A stretch of 64,000 nucleotides of DNA from Pseudomonas grandcourensis (GTDB lineage: Bacteria; Pseudomonadota; Gammaproteobacteria; Pseudomonadales; Pseudomonadaceae), in contig NZ_CP150919.1 of assembly GCF_039909015.1 (NCBI RefSeq), positions 3,758,501-3,822,500 on the forward strand, in the 5' to 3' direction. Every line of letters begins with the position of its first letter. Positions within the stretch are counted from its first letter, which is position 1. The notes beneath the pieces were generated by a model. It had not been told where the DNA came from. It searched no databases and was given only the letters and a program-made list of their open reading frames with translations. Both the position numbers and the translations under genes were made by a program. This document shows, piece by piece, positions 52,100 through 61,388 of the stretch.

Positions 52100-52363
52100 G
52101 GCTGCCCTCTCATTGGCTGCCCGGCCAACCGGGTGCAGCTCTTTTTGTTGTGATCAAGGAGAGTCAACATTAAGGCACCCCGCACGGGCGGGTTGAGGGC
52201 ATTGGGGGCCAACAAGGGGAGCTTCTGAGGCCATGACGCAAGGCCCGATAAATCCCCGGACAACACGCTGTGCGGCAAAACGCTGAGATGAGTCATGACA
52301 AGCGTTGCTGAGGTCTGCTAAAACGATTCATCAGTGCATCACCCAATCCAGAGGGGTAGCGAC

Positions 52364-53989
52364 ATGACCACAGCCAATATTCTCCAGAACCTGTTCCCTA
52401 GCCCCGCCGACATCCCGGAAAAGTACCGTCTAGATGGTCAGACCGAGCAGCGTGAGTACCTGGTCGATGGCGAACTGAGAACCTGGAACGGGCCGCTGGC
52501 CCAGGTCCGCAGCCCGGTGTATCTGGCAGGCCCGAATGGCGACGAGCAAGTGATCCTTGGCAGCACACCGCTGCTGGATGCCGACACCGCGTTGACCGCC
52601 CTGGACGCCGCAGTCCGCGCCTACGACCGTGGCCAGGGCCTGTGGCCGACCATGCGCGTGGCTGAACGCATCCAGCACGTCGAAACCTTCCTCGGGCGCA
52701 TGCGCGAGCAGCGCGACGCCGTGGTCAAGTTGCTGATGTGGGAAATCGGCAAGAACCTCAAGGATTCGGAAAAGGAATTCGACCGCACCTGCGACTACAT
52801 CGTCGACACCATCAACGCGCTGAAGGAACTCGACCGCCGCTCCAGCCGTTTCGAACTGGAGCAGGACACCCTCGGCCAGATCCGTCGCGTGCCGATGGGC
52901 GTGGCCCTGTGCATGGGGCCTTACAACTATCCGTTGAACGAAACCTTCACCACGCTGATCCCGGCGCTGATCATGGGCAACACCGTGGTGTTCAAGCCGG
53001 CCAAGCTCGGCGTGCTGCTGATTCGCCCGCTGCTGGAGGCCTTCCGCGACAGCTTCCCGATTGGAGTGATCAACGTCATCTACGGCAGCGGCCGCGAGAC
53101 CGTCAGTGCGCTGATGGCCAGCGGCAAGATCGACATCTTCGCCTTCATCGGCACCAACAAGGCCGCCAGTGACCTGAAAAAACTCCATCCGAGACCCCAC
53201 CGCTTGCGCGCGGCGCTGGGCCTGGATGCGAAAAACCCGGGTATCGTCCTGCCGGAAGTGGATCTGGACAATGCGGTCAGTGAAGCGGTGACCGGCTCGC
53301 TGTCATTCAATGGCCAGCGCTGCACCGCGCTGAAGATCCTGTTTGTCCACGAAGACGTGGTCGAGTCCTTCATCGAAAAATTCAATGCCAGGCTCGCCAA
53401 CCTCAAACCCGGCATGCCCTGGGAAAGTGGCGTAGCCCTGACACCGCTGCCGGAATCGGGCAAGGTCGACTATCTGCATGCACTGGTGGCCGACGCCGAG
53501 AGCAAAGGCGCCAGGGTGGTCAACCCCAACGGCGGCGAGGCTCGTGCGTCGTTCTTCTACCCGGCGGTGCTGTACCCGGTCACGCCGCAGATGCGGGTTT
53601 ATCAGGAAGAACAGTTCGGCCCCGTCATCCCCATCGTGCCGTACCGTCATCTGGATACCGTGATCGACTACGTGCTGGAGTCGGACTTCGGCCAGCAATT
53701 GAGCATCTTCGGCACCAACCCGGTGGCGGTCGGCCGCCTGGTGGACACCTTCGCCAATCAGGTCGGGCGCATCAACCTCAATGCCCAGTGCCAGCGCGGC
53801 CCGGACACCTATCCCTTCAATGGCCGCAAGAACTCGGCCGAAGGCACCTTGTCGGTCCATGACGCACTGCGGGTTTTTTCGATCCGCACCCTGGTGGCCA
53901 CCAAGTTCCAGGAGACCAACAAGGACCTGATCAGCGAGATCATCAGCGGCCGCAGTTCGAGCTTCCTGACCACCGACTACATCTTCTGA
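52364..53989 (+). CDS. GapN-like NADP-dependent glyceraldehyde-3-phosphate dehydrogenase (ALDH family)
   Basis: 541 residues from the ATG at 52364 (GAGGGG upstream), longer than a typical ~480-residue ALDH. The catalytic Cys320 lies in FNGQRCTAL. At the spot where ALDHs have L-E-L-G-G-K, this protein reads LGLDAKNP, so the general-base Glu is replaced by Gly. The cofactor region includes TVVFKPAKLG. The family is the long GapN-like type common in Pseudomonas, which oxidises glyceraldehyde 3-phosphate to 3-phosphoglycerate with NADP+. It is followed closely by the FUSC gene. Confidence 0.82.
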   Translation: MTTANILQNLFPSPADIPEKYRLDGQTEQREYLVDGELRTWNGPLAQVRSPVYLAGPNGDEQVILGSTPLLDADTALTALDAAVRAYDRGQGLWPTMRVAERIQHVETFLGRMREQRDAVVKLLMWEIGKNLKDSEKEFDRTCDYIVDTINALKELDRRSSRFELEQDTLGQIRRVPMGVALCMGPYNYPLNETFTTLIPALIMGNTVVFKPAKLGVLLIRPLLEAFRDSFPIGVINVIYGSGRETVSALMASGKIDIFAFIGTNKAASDLKKLHPRPHRLRAALGLDAKNPGIVLPEVDLDNAVSEAVTGSLSFNGQRCTALKILFVHEDVVESFIEKFNARLANLKPGMPWESGVALTPLPESGKVDYLHALVADAESKGARVVNPNGGEARASFFYPAVLYPVTPQMRVYQEEQFGPVIPIVPYRHLDTVIDYVLESDFGQQLSIFGTNPVAVGRLVDTFANQVGRINLNAQCQRGPDTYPFNGRKNSAEGTLSVHDALRVFSIRTLVATKFQETNKDLISEIISGRSSSFLTTDYIF

Positions 53990-54000
53990 GGAGAGCCAGC

Positions 54001-55074
54001 CTGAGTACATCCAGAGCCCATCGGCTGCCACCCTTGCTGCGCCGACTGCTGCGTCCGCTGCTGGACCCGTACCGGCGCTACCGACATGCCCGAGTGATCC
54101 ATGCGGTGCGGGTGTCGCTTGGGTTGCTGGCGACGATCCTGCTGACCACCGGGATCAATCTGCCCCACGGTGAGTGGGCGTCGGTGACGATGCTGGTGGT
54201 GATCGGCGGCTTGCAGCACCACGGCAACATCGGCAAGAAAGCCACCGAGCGCGCCATCGGCACCCTGATCGGCGCCGGTGTCGGCCTGGTGTTGGTGGCA
54301 CAACAGGCCTGGCTCGGGATGCCTTGGCTGACCTATTTCGCGATGTCGGTGGTCTGCGGGTTTTTCTCGTATCACGCCATCGGCAAGGGTGGTTACACGG
54401 CGTTGCTGTCGGCGATTACCGTGTTCATCGTTGCCGGGCACGGCGATAACCCGGTCACCGATGGCTTGTGGCGCGGGGTGGATATCCTGATCGGCATTGC
54501 CCTGGCCCTGGCGTTTTCCTTCGCCCTGCCGCTGTACGCGGTCTATTCCTGGCGCTACAACCTGGCCGATGCGCTGCGTGATTGCGCGAAAATCTACGGG
54601 CGCATCATTGACGGCCAGGCCATCACCGCCGAAGAACACCTCAAGCTCATGACCCGCCTGAACGCGGTGATGGTACAACTTCGCTCACTGATGCCCTCGG
54701 TGTCCAAGGAAGTGAAGATTTCCATGACCGACCTCGATGCCCTACAGCGCAACCTGCGTATGTGCGTCAGCACCCTGGAAATCCTCGGCAATACCCGACC
54801 GGATGCCAATGACCCCGAGGCGATGGCGCTGATGCAAACGGCATTGAAAGCCGAACATCGACAGATTCGCGTGCAATTGATCGGCATGGCCCGGGCGTTG
54901 AAATCAGGCGCTGCCCAGCGGCTGAATCGCCCCGTGGATGTGCCGCTTGTCAGCCTTGATGCGCCGGTCTACAACACCCTGGACGGCTATCGCTTGCTGA
55001 CTCAACAACTGGCCGCCAACGTCGGCGAGATGCGCCAGCGCCTGGCCAAGAGTGCGCCGCGCTGGAACATCTGA
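54001..55074 (+). CDS. FUSC family inner-membrane protein, possible CTG start
   Basis: The frame is open from 54001 (CTG, reading LSTSRAHRLPPL) with AGGAGAG 5-6 bases upstream. The first standard start is TTG at 54034, which lacks a ribosome-binding site. I give the CTG start as the better-supported one. The 346-357-residue product has an N-terminal aromatic-acid-exporter-type membrane domain (SLGLLATILLTTGINLPHG, GTLIGAGVGLVLVAQQ) and a helical cytoplasmic C-terminus. The family (YccS/AaeB-like) exports aromatic or toxic compounds. It follows the GapN-like gene by 11 bases and may be cotranscribed. Confidence 0.8.
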   Translation: MSTSRAHRLPPLLRRLLRPLLDPYRRYRHARVIHAVRVSLGLLATILLTTGINLPHGEWASVTMLVVIGGLQHHGNIGKKATERAIGTLIGAGVGLVLVAQQAWLGMPWLTYFAMSVVCGFFSYHAIGKGGYTALLSAITVFIVAGHGDNPVTDGLWRGVDILIGIALALAFSFALPLYAVYSWRYNLADALRDCAKIYGRIIDGQAITAEEHLKLMTRLNAVMVQLRSLMPSVSKEVKISMTDLDALQRNLRMCVSTLEILGNTRPDANDPEAMALMQTALKAEHRQIRVQLIGMARALKSGAAQRLNRPVDVPLVSLDAPVYNTLDGYRLLTQQLAANVGEMRQRLAKSAPRWNI

Positions 55075-55089
55075 CGCCTGGGTCGCGGG

Positions 55090-55986
55090 TTACGGCGTCA
55101 CCGTGCGCCGGAACTTCAGTGACCAGCCTTGTTGCATGCCGGCAGCGGCCAGCAGAATCGCCGCGACGCCAATCCATTGCAGCGGCTCCAGGCGATGGCC
55201 GAAAGCAAACCAGTCGACGAAAATCGCCGCGAGGGGGTAGATGAAGGACAGCGCGCCCGTCAGCGCAGTCGGCAGCTTCTGAATCGCGCCGTACAGCAAC
55301 ACGTACATCACACCGGTGTGCACCATGCCCAGCGTCACCAGGCTGGCCCACGCGCTCGGTGCCTGCGGCAATACGGAAAGATTCGCGAAAGGCGCGAGCA
55401 ACAACACGCCGGTGCTGACCTGGATCAGCGCGATCAAGTGCGGCGGCGTACCCGTCAAACGCTTGATGATCAATGCGGCAATCGCATAGAGAAACGCCGC
55501 GCCCAAGGCCAGGGCAATACCCATCAGGTAATCGCTGCCGCTCTCGCCCTGGCTGCCATGGGCGCTGACAATCGCCAGCATCCCGAGAAACGAAACGCCC
55601 AGCCAGGTCAGTTTCTGCGCGGTGATCTTTTCGTTGAGGAACAACGCCGCCAGCCCGACCAGCATGAACGGTTGGACGTTATAGACGGCGGTGCCGATGG
55701 CAATCGATGCCCGGGAATAGGACGCGAACAACAGCACCCAGTTACCGACAATCGCCACACCGCTGAACACGGCGAGCAGGAACGTGGTGCGGGTCAGAAT
55801 GCCGGGGCGCAGAAAGCCGAAGGCCGCGCAAATCAGCAGCAAGGTGCCAGCACCGAACAGGCAGCGCCAGAACACCACGTCCAGCACCGGTTGCCCGGAC
55901 ACCAGCACGAACCAGCCGATGGTACCGGAGATCAGCATGGCGGCCGTCATTTCGAACGAACCGCGGCGTAGGGATTTGTCCATCAT
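55090..55986 (-). CDS. EamA/DMT family transporter
   Basis: 298 residues from ATG 55986 (AGGAG upstream; MMDKSLRRGS). Ten predicted membrane helices fall in two EamA repeats (FEMTAAMLISGTIGWFVLVS, VQPFMLVGLAALFLNEKIT, ALSFIYPLAAIFVDWFAFG). DMT-family members export amino acids or metabolites. It is divergent from the Lrp/AsnC regulator, 133 bases away, which may control it, as with other Lrp-DMT pairs. A longer frame to 56019 has no ribosome-binding site. Confidence 0.88.
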   Translation of the reverse strand: MMDKSLRRGSFEMTAAMLISGTIGWFVLVSGQPVLDVVFWRCLFGAGTLLLICAAFGFLRPGILTRTTFLLAVFSGVAIVGNWVLLFASYSRASIAIGTAVYNVQPFMLVGLAALFLNEKITAQKLTWLGVSFLGMLAIVSAHGSQGESGSDYLMGIALALGAAFLYAIAALIIKRLTGTPPHLIALIQVSTGVLLLAPFANLSVLPQAPSAWASLVTLGMVHTGVMYVLLYGAIQKLPTALTGALSFIYPLAAIFVDWFAFGHRLEPLQWIGVAAILLAAAGMQQGWSLKFRRTVTP

Positions 55987-56119
55987 CAGACTCCTGTGTT
56001 TGTGACCAAAGTATGCCAATACACCCAGGGGCTACTCCAGAGCAAAAAGCAGGCTAAACTCGGAATCTGCCTTTTTTATAAAGGCCGTTTCGAAAAAACG
56101 CCTAACAGAGGATTTTGCC

Positions 56120-56557
56120 ATGACGGATGACATCGACCAGGTGCTGATCACGGCCCTGATGGAAGACTCGCGGCGCTCGCTCAAGGCCCTGGCGCAAATC
56201 AGCGGCCTGTCCTCCCCCAGTGTTGCCGAGCGTTTGCGCCGCCTGGAGGAACGCGGCGTGCTCAAGGGCTACACCGTAGAAATCGACCCGAAATGCTTTG
56301 GCTATCAACTCCAGGCCATCGTGCGCATTCGCCCGTTGCCGGGGCAATTGCAGGAAGTGGAACGGCAAATCATGGCCATTCCCGAATTCACCGAGTGCGA
56401 CAAGGTCACCGGCGACGACTGTTTCATTGCGCGCCTGCATGTGCGCTCGATGGAACAACTGGACACCCTGCTCGACCGTCTCAACACCCACGCTGAAACC
56501 AATACGGCGATCGTCAAGAAAACCCCGGTCAAGCGCCGGTTGCCGCCCATGGCGTGA
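56120..56557 (+). CDS. Lrp/AsnC family transcriptional regulator
   Basis: A 145-residue Lrp-type protein with an N-terminal HTH (LKALAQISGLSSPSVAERLRRLEERGVL) and a C-terminal ligand-binding/RAM domain (VRIRPLPGQLQEVERQIMA, GDDCFIARLHVRSMEQLDTLL). Such regulators answer to amino acids. The divergent EamA-family transporter gene is the obvious target. Confidence 0.92.
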   Translation: MTDDIDQVLITALMEDSRRSLKALAQISGLSSPSVAERLRRLEERGVLKGYTVEIDPKCFGYQLQAIVRIRPLPGQLQEVERQIMAIPEFTECDKVTGDDCFIARLHVRSMEQLDTLLDRLNTHAETNTAIVKKTPVKRRLPPMA

Positions 56558-56613
56558 GTGATATTTATTTCAGCCTGAAGTAGATTGATGGTTTCCGGCG
56601 AAGGATTGACGGC

Positions 56614-56943
56614 ATGAAAACTCAGGCAATGCTTCTCGCCGCAATGATGCTGGCGGGTTGCGGCACGATTCAGACGGTTGTGCGCAGTGACGAAGCGGCC
56701 GCAAAAAGCCTCAAGGACCAAAAGAGTTATTGCGGCGCGGTACCGCGAATCTACAGTGGCGTGACCTACGACTTTTGCACGCTGAATGCGCCGCTGAAAA
56801 ATGGCCGCGATGAGCAGGTACATGATAGTGCCCCTGCCATTGTGCTGATCGACGTGGTCATCTCCGGCGCTCTCGATACCCTGCTGCTGCCCTATACCAT
56901 CTACCGCCAACAAGCCGATGGCAGCATTGTCATTGCGGAGTAA
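56614..56943 (+). CDS. YceK/YidQ-like lipoprotein
   Basis: A 109-residue protein with a lipoprotein signal (MKTQAMLLAAMMLAGCGTIQ) and the YceK/YidQ (DUF1375) core RIYSGVTYDFCTLNAP, ending in DVVISGALDTLLLPYTIYRQ. The first Cys would be lipidated and two further Cys may pair. The function of the family is unknown. It has its own start (ATG 56614) and is followed by a strong terminator. Confidence 0.88.
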   Translation: MKTQAMLLAAMMLAGCGTIQTVVRSDEAAAKSLKDQKSYCGAVPRIYSGVTYDFCTLNAPLKNGRDEQVHDSAPAIVLIDVVISGALDTLLLPYTIYRQQADGSIVIAE

Positions 56944-56961
56944 TCCTGAATTTCCGGTAAT

Positions 56962-56987
56962 AAAAAACCCGCCTGAGCGGGTTTTTT
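56962..56987 (+). terminator. rho-independent terminator after the YceK-like gene
   Basis: AAAAAACCCGC / GCGGGTTTTTT with a 4-base loop. The A-run and T-run make it work in both directions, so it may also serve the convergent Bax-inhibitor gene. Confidence 0.88.
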
Positions 56988-57003
56988 AGTTCAAGGCCGA
57001 GGA

Positions 57004-57675
57004 TCAGTCATCGCGGCCCATGATGCCGAACAGCTGCAACAGGCTGATGAACAGGTTGTAGATCGATACATACAGGCTGATGGTAGCCATGATGTAGTTA
57101 CGCTCGCCGCCATGAATGATGGCGCTGGTCTGGAACAGAATGCAGACCGAGGAGAACAGCACGAAACCTGCGCTGATCGCCAGTTGCAGGCCGCTGATCT
57201 GGAAGAACATGCCCGCCAGCGTCGCACCCAGCAGCACAAAGAAGCCTGCCGTGATGAAACCGCCGAGGAAGCTCATGTCCTTGCGGGTAATCAGCACATA
57301 CGCCGACAGACCGCCGAACACCAGCGCCGTCATCGCGAAAGCCGAGCTGACCACTTCAGCGCCGCCCTGCATACCCAGGTAACGGTTGAGGATCGGGCCC
57401 AGCAGGAAACCCATGAAACCGGTCAGGGCAAATGCCGACACCAGGCCCCAGGCCGAATCACGGAGTTTGTTGGTGAGGAAGAAAAGACCGTAGAAGCCGA
57501 TCAGCACCACGAACACGTTCGGGTAGCCAACACGCATCTGCTGGGCAACGAAAGCCATTACACCGCTGAATGCGAGGGTCAGGGCGAGCAAGCCGTATGT
57601 GTTGCGCAGGACGCGGCTAACCTCTAGCTGCTCAGCCTGCACGCTGTTATTAACTGCGTAATCCTGTTCGCGCAT
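57004..57675 (-). CDS. Bax inhibitor-1/YccA family membrane protein
   Basis: A 223-residue protein with seven predicted membrane helices and the BI-1 features SLYVSIYNLFISLLQLFGIM near the C-terminus and the N-terminal VLRNTYGLLALTLAFSG. The family (YccA/YbhL) includes modulators of the FtsH protease and pH-dependent calcium-leak channels; its exact role in Pseudomonas is not defined. The C-terminus ends in GRDD. It is convergent with the YceK-like lipoprotein gene. Confidence 0.9.
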   Translation of the reverse strand: MREQDYAVNNSVQAEQLEVSRVLRNTYGLLALTLAFSGVMAFVAQQMRVGYPNVFVVLIGFYGLFFLTNKLRDSAWGLVSAFALTGFMGFLLGPILNRYLGMQGGAEVVSSAFAMTALVFGGLSAYVLITRKDMSFLGGFITAGFFVLLGATLAGMFFQISGLQLAISAGFVLFSSVCILFQTSAIIHGGERNYIMATISLYVSIYNLFISLLQLFGIMGRDD

Positions 57676-57798
57676 GGCGACACTCCTGTTGGTTTGAAAC
57701 GTTCAGTCGCAAAGATCATAGCAGACGCTCTGTAACAAGCTACGCAGAGAGTTTGACAGTGTGTTTCATTCAGGTATTATGGCGCCCGCAACGCAAAC

Positions 57799-57886
57799 GG
57801 AGGTGTGGCCGAGTGGTTTAAGGCAACGGTCTTGAAAACCGTCGACTGTAACAGGTCCATGAGTTCGAATCCCATCGCCTCCGCCA
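57799..57886 (+). tRNA. tRNA-Ser (anticodon TGA)
   Basis: The cloverleaf is complete: acceptor GGAGGTG / CGCCTCC with one G-T pair, an anticodon loop CTTGAAA between ACGGT and ACCGT arms giving TGA, a long serine-type variable arm (TCGACTGTAACAGGTCCATGA), the T-loop GTTCGAATC and an encoded 3' GCCA. It decodes UCA/UCG codons. Confidence 0.95.
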
Positions 57887-57894
57887 TCTTTAAT

Positions 57895-57928
57895 ACGACA
57901 AAGCCCTGATTATTCAGGGCTTTGTCGT
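57895..57928 (+). terminator. rho-independent terminator after tRNA-Ser
   Basis: ACGACAAAGCCCTGA / TCAGGGCTTTGTCGT is a perfect 15-bp stem with a 4-base loop, starting nine bases after the tRNA. Confidence 0.85.
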
Positions 57929-58421
57929 TTCTGGCCTTTGGCAAAACCTCACAGCCCACACTCCAGCCCACACATTGGATGAAGTCTTGACTTTCGACCG
58001 GCGGCTGGTTTTTTGAATGCTTATTGCCTGCACCTGCATTCCTGAGACACGGGCTCCGGGGTGGTTCTCGTAGAAAGCGCCGGAATGGATGTAGAAGAAT
58101 ATTGTTATCAAACTGAAGACATCAGTTACGCAGGTTCAGCCTCGAGAAGCGTCCGCTGAACGATTTAGCCAATCTGTTGCATGGACTGGTTGAATCCACA
58201 GCCAAAAGCAGCCACTCACCGTCATTGATAGCCGCAATGACACTCCGAATAGCGAGAAGGCAGAGTTCTCAGTCAACAGCTTTTGCTGTCTATCAAAATC
58301 TGCGTGAACGCAAGGTAGTGGTCGCCGTTGGCCCGCGCGAACCTGCAATCCCCGTCCGGGGCAGCCGATCCGCTGCGCCCAGGTCGACCTCGGTATCTAC
58401 CGCATCACCTACAGCTGTCGA
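57929..58421. other. gene-free stretch downstream of tRNA-Ser
   Basis: About 490 bases between the tRNA terminator and the AraC gene. Several frames exist on both strands but none has family features or a good start. It holds short inverted repeats (GTCATTGATAGCCGCAATGAC) but no integrase remnant or repeat of the tRNA 3' end that I can identify. Confidence 0.5.
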
Positions 58422-59354
58422 TCACGTGTTGGACGGTGATTGCGGAGTATCGGGATTGAGTTGCTGACGTCTGAATTGCCCTGGAGGCTGGCCGTGGATC
58501 TGGCGAAAGCGTCGGGAGAAATAAGCCTCGTCAGCGAAACCGCACAATCTCGCCACCTCCCCCACCGGCCGGGTTCCATTGAGCAGATAATTGCGTGCCG
58601 CGTGCATCCTGCGCTCGAGCACCAGCTCAGTGAAGGTCTTGCCGATTTCCTTGCGCAACCAGTGCGTCAGATACGTTGGTGACAGGTAAGTCGCAGCAGC
58701 CACCTTGATCAGGTTGAGATCGGGGTCGGCAATATTCTTGCGCAAGTATTCGGACATCCTGCTCAGCGCATCGCGTCGACTGACTTCGGCGGCATTCTCT
58801 TCGGCCAACCGTTTGAGCGGCTCGGCATACAAGGCACAAACGCTCCCCACCAGTTGAAGCAACAACCCCTTGAGTATCTCGCGAGTGCCAAACTGACGGT
58901 TCTCATCCAGCACGCGCATCTGTTCGATCAGGGCACAGACTTTGCCGAAATCTTCATCGGCCAGAATGAAATCCAGATGCTCCTGAAAGCGGAACGGCGA
59001 CAACTCCGGCGCCAGGAGAATCGAGACTTCCTCCAGGTCCATCGGGTCGCACTGTAAATGCGGCAGCAGAAAGGTCTGGGAAAAATTGATCACTATGAAA
59101 TTGCTGTCGGCCGGATGCGGAATCACGTGCACGCGATGCGGCAGGATGAAGGCCAGCGTATTGCGCGGAAACGGACGTTCGACGTTGCCGATGTGCTGCA
59201 CGGTATCGCCACCGAGGTTGACCTGGATCTGGAAATACTCATGGCGATGCGGGCTGGTTTCGGCACGCCGTCCCTTTTTGTCGCGGATGTAAAAATCCGT
59301 CAATTCGCTGCGTTGCTGCATGACGTAAGTGGGTACTCGACTCGGTGACGACAT
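58422..59354 (-). CDS. AraC family regulator of the adjacent MFS-catabolic cluster
   Basis: 310 residues from the ATG at 59354 (MSSPSRVPTYVMQQRSEL). A cupin-like N-terminal effector domain (RHEYFQIQVNLGGDTVQHIG) is followed by the C-terminal pair of HTH motifs (LIKVAAATYLSPTYLTHWLRK and VGEVARLCGFADEAYFSRRFR). It is divergent from the MFS/FAH/SDR/dehydrogenase genes and is the likely activator of that operon. A frame open to 59537 has no ribosome-binding site. Confidence 0.9.
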   Translation of the reverse strand: MSSPSRVPTYVMQQRSELTDFYIRDKKGRRAETSPHRHEYFQIQVNLGGDTVQHIGNVERPFPRNTLAFILPHRVHVIPHPADSNFIVINFSQTFLLPHLQCDPMDLEEVSILLAPELSPFRFQEHLDFILADEDFGKVCALIEQMRVLDENRQFGTREILKGLLLQLVGSVCALYAEPLKRLAEENAAEVSRRDALSRMSEYLRKNIADPDLNLIKVAAATYLSPTYLTHWLRKEIGKTFTELVLERRMHAARNYLLNGTRPVGEVARLCGFADEAYFSRRFRQIHGQPPGQFRRQQLNPDTPQSPSNT

Positions 59355-59940
59355 CGCCTGAGGATCCTCGACAGGTACATGGACAGGTTGTCGTCGCGCC
59401 GCGATGCAGGCGGCGACCGCGGTGATTGTGAAGGCAGACACCGCTGGCTTCAACACGTCATAGGATGACAATGAGATACAGAGAATTAATTGTATCCGTG
59501 TGTGATGTTTGGTCTGTCCAAAAAACCATGAGCACACAAAAAATAATTAATCCTTTAAAAACATCTACTTATGAAACACATAAAGCACAACGAAGGAAAT
59601 GAGCTGATTTGATTTTTCTTGGACACCTGCATTAATCCCCTTTTTTAGAAGAAAAAACGATCTAACGCCTCCGTTGATTTTGAAAGGTTGTACGACCACT
59701 GTGATAGCCAATGCAGCCCGACCCTTCCAAAAACAATCAAAAGGTGCGCACGTGATGAACCTGTTATTCCCCCTCGCCAACCCTCCCCCGATCGAGCCAG
59801 TCCAAAGGCGTACCTGAGCGCCTGACAGCGGCTGTCCGCGCCTCTCATTCAAGTAGCGATTGCTCTGCCCCGACACTGGGGGCATCGGCTTCGGCTGCGC
59901 GCGAACATCTCGATTCTTCTAACAATAAAAAGGTCTACTC
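59355..59940. promoter_or_regulatory. 586-base divergent regulatory region
   Basis: This long gap between the AraC and MFS genes is AT-richer than its surroundings (TTAATCC, TTATTTTTTG and A/T runs around 59500-59660). No coding frame is supported. It should hold the AraC binding sites and both promoters. Confidence 0.5.
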
Positions 59941-61290
59941 ATGTCGAACTCGCAAACCTCCCCGTCCACCGCGCCGTCGGTGAGCGCCGGCGCCAGGGAC
60001 GCCCTGTTGCCTCAGCGACTGCCGACGCGTCGGCGCTGGTTCATGCTGTCGTTGCTGCTGATTGCGACCATCATCAACTACATCGACCGCGTAAACATCT
60101 CGATTGCCGCACCGTTCATGGCCAAGGATCTGGGCCTCGACAAGATCGAAATGGGCCTGATTTTTTCCGCGTTTGCCTGGACCTACGCACTCGCCTTGGT
60201 CCCCGCCGGGTTCATTGCCGATCGCTTCGGTTCCCGGTTCACTTACGGGGTGTCGCTGATCAGTTGGTCGACTGTCACCGTGTGCCAAGGCTTTGCCACA
60301 GGGTTCGCTTCGCTGTTCGGGCTGCGACTGGCCGTCGGTGCCATGGAAGCTCCAGCGTTTCCGGCCAACAGCCGAGCGGTCACGGTCTGGTTCCCGGCCC
60401 GCGAACGGGGCCTGGCCAGCAGCATTTACGTGTGCGGCCAATATCTGGGCACGGCACTGTTTACCGGCGTGCTGTTATGGCTGGCCACGACCTATGACTG
60501 GCGCCATGTTTTCTACAGCACCGGGATACTCGGCATTGTGTTCGGTGTGATCTGGCTCTACTTGTACCGCGATCCGCTGAGCTGCAAGAACGTCAGCCAG
60601 GAAGAGCTGAAGTACATCGAAGCCGGGGGTGGACTGGTCAAGAGCAGTCAGGAGCGCACCCGGTTCAACTGGCGGCAGATCGCCGAGCTGTTCAGCTATC
60701 GGCAGATCTGGGCGATTTGCATCGGCAAGTTCGCCAGCACCTCGGCGTTGTACTTCTTCCTGACCTGGTTCCCGACGTACCTGATCGAAGAACGCAAGCT
60801 GACCATGATCAAGGCCGGAATCTTCGCGGTGCTGCCGTTCGTGGGTGCAACAGTCGGCATTCTGCTGGCCGGCATCGTCTCCGACTTGCTGATACGCCGT
60901 GGTTACTCAATGTCCTTCGCTCGCAAGTTGCCATTGGTGGTCGGTTCGATGCTGGGTATGTCGATTGTGCTGGTGAATTTCACCGACTCGAACGTGATCT
61001 GCATTGCCGTGCTCACCATTGCCTTCTTCGCCCAGGGAATCGCTTCGTCGTCGTGGGCGGCCGTATCGGAAGTCGCGCCCAAGGAACTGATCGGCCTGAC
61101 CGGCGGGGTCACCAGCCTGGCCGCCAACATTGGCGGGATCGTCACCCCGATCGTGATTGGCGGCATCGTCCACGCGACAGGCTCGTTTGCCTACGCCTTC
61201 TGGTTCATTGGCGGCGTGGCGCTGATGGGGACCTTGTCCTATTCGTTGCTGCTCGGTCGCTTGTATCGCATCGAACTCAAGGCGCGCTGA
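59941..61290 (+). CDS. MFS transporter, anion:cation symporter (ACS) type
   Basis: A 449-residue protein with twelve predicted membrane helices. The ACS-family signature is clear: INYIDRVNISIAAPFMAKDL in the first helix/loop, and the loop motif GFIADRFGSRF. Such transporters carry organic acids, for example glucarate, galactonate or aromatic acids. It is the first gene of the run leading to the FAH, SDR and dehydrogenase genes, so the substrate is probably a sugar acid or aromatic acid that those enzymes degrade. Confidence 0.9.
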   Translation: MSNSQTSPSTAPSVSAGARDALLPQRLPTRRRWFMLSLLLIATIINYIDRVNISIAAPFMAKDLGLDKIEMGLIFSAFAWTYALALVPAGFIADRFGSRFTYGVSLISWSTVTVCQGFATGFASLFGLRLAVGAMEAPAFPANSRAVTVWFPARERGLASSIYVCGQYLGTALFTGVLLWLATTYDWRHVFYSTGILGIVFGVIWLYLYRDPLSCKNVSQEELKYIEAGGGLVKSSQERTRFNWRQIAELFSYRQIWAICIGKFASTSALYFFLTWFPTYLIEERKLTMIKAGIFAVLPFVGATVGILLAGIVSDLLIRRGYSMSFARKLPLVVGSMLGMSIVLVNFTDSNVICIAVLTIAFFAQGIASSSWAAVSEVAPKELIGLTGGVTSLAANIGGIVTPIVIGGIVHATGSFAYAFWFIGGVALMGTLSYSLLLGRLYRIELKAR

Positions 61291-61388
61291 GCCAAGACAC
61301 CGTTTTTCTCCAACACGAAGCGGCATTCGTCCAACTTCGCAAAAGATTGCCGCCGTACGCTGAAGCTTCTAACAGGACGACTACAAAA

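Noticed and set aside
57777..58111. Minus-strand frames over and beyond tRNA-Ser, considered as an integrase remnant
   Set aside because: One crosses the tRNA itself, and neither shows the R-H-x-x-R-Y residues of a tyrosine recombinase; no repeat of the tRNA 3' end is seen downstream.
59565..59885. 106-codon minus-strand frame in the AraC/MFS gap
   Set aside because: No ribosome-binding site and no protein-like pattern; the region is better explained as regulatory.
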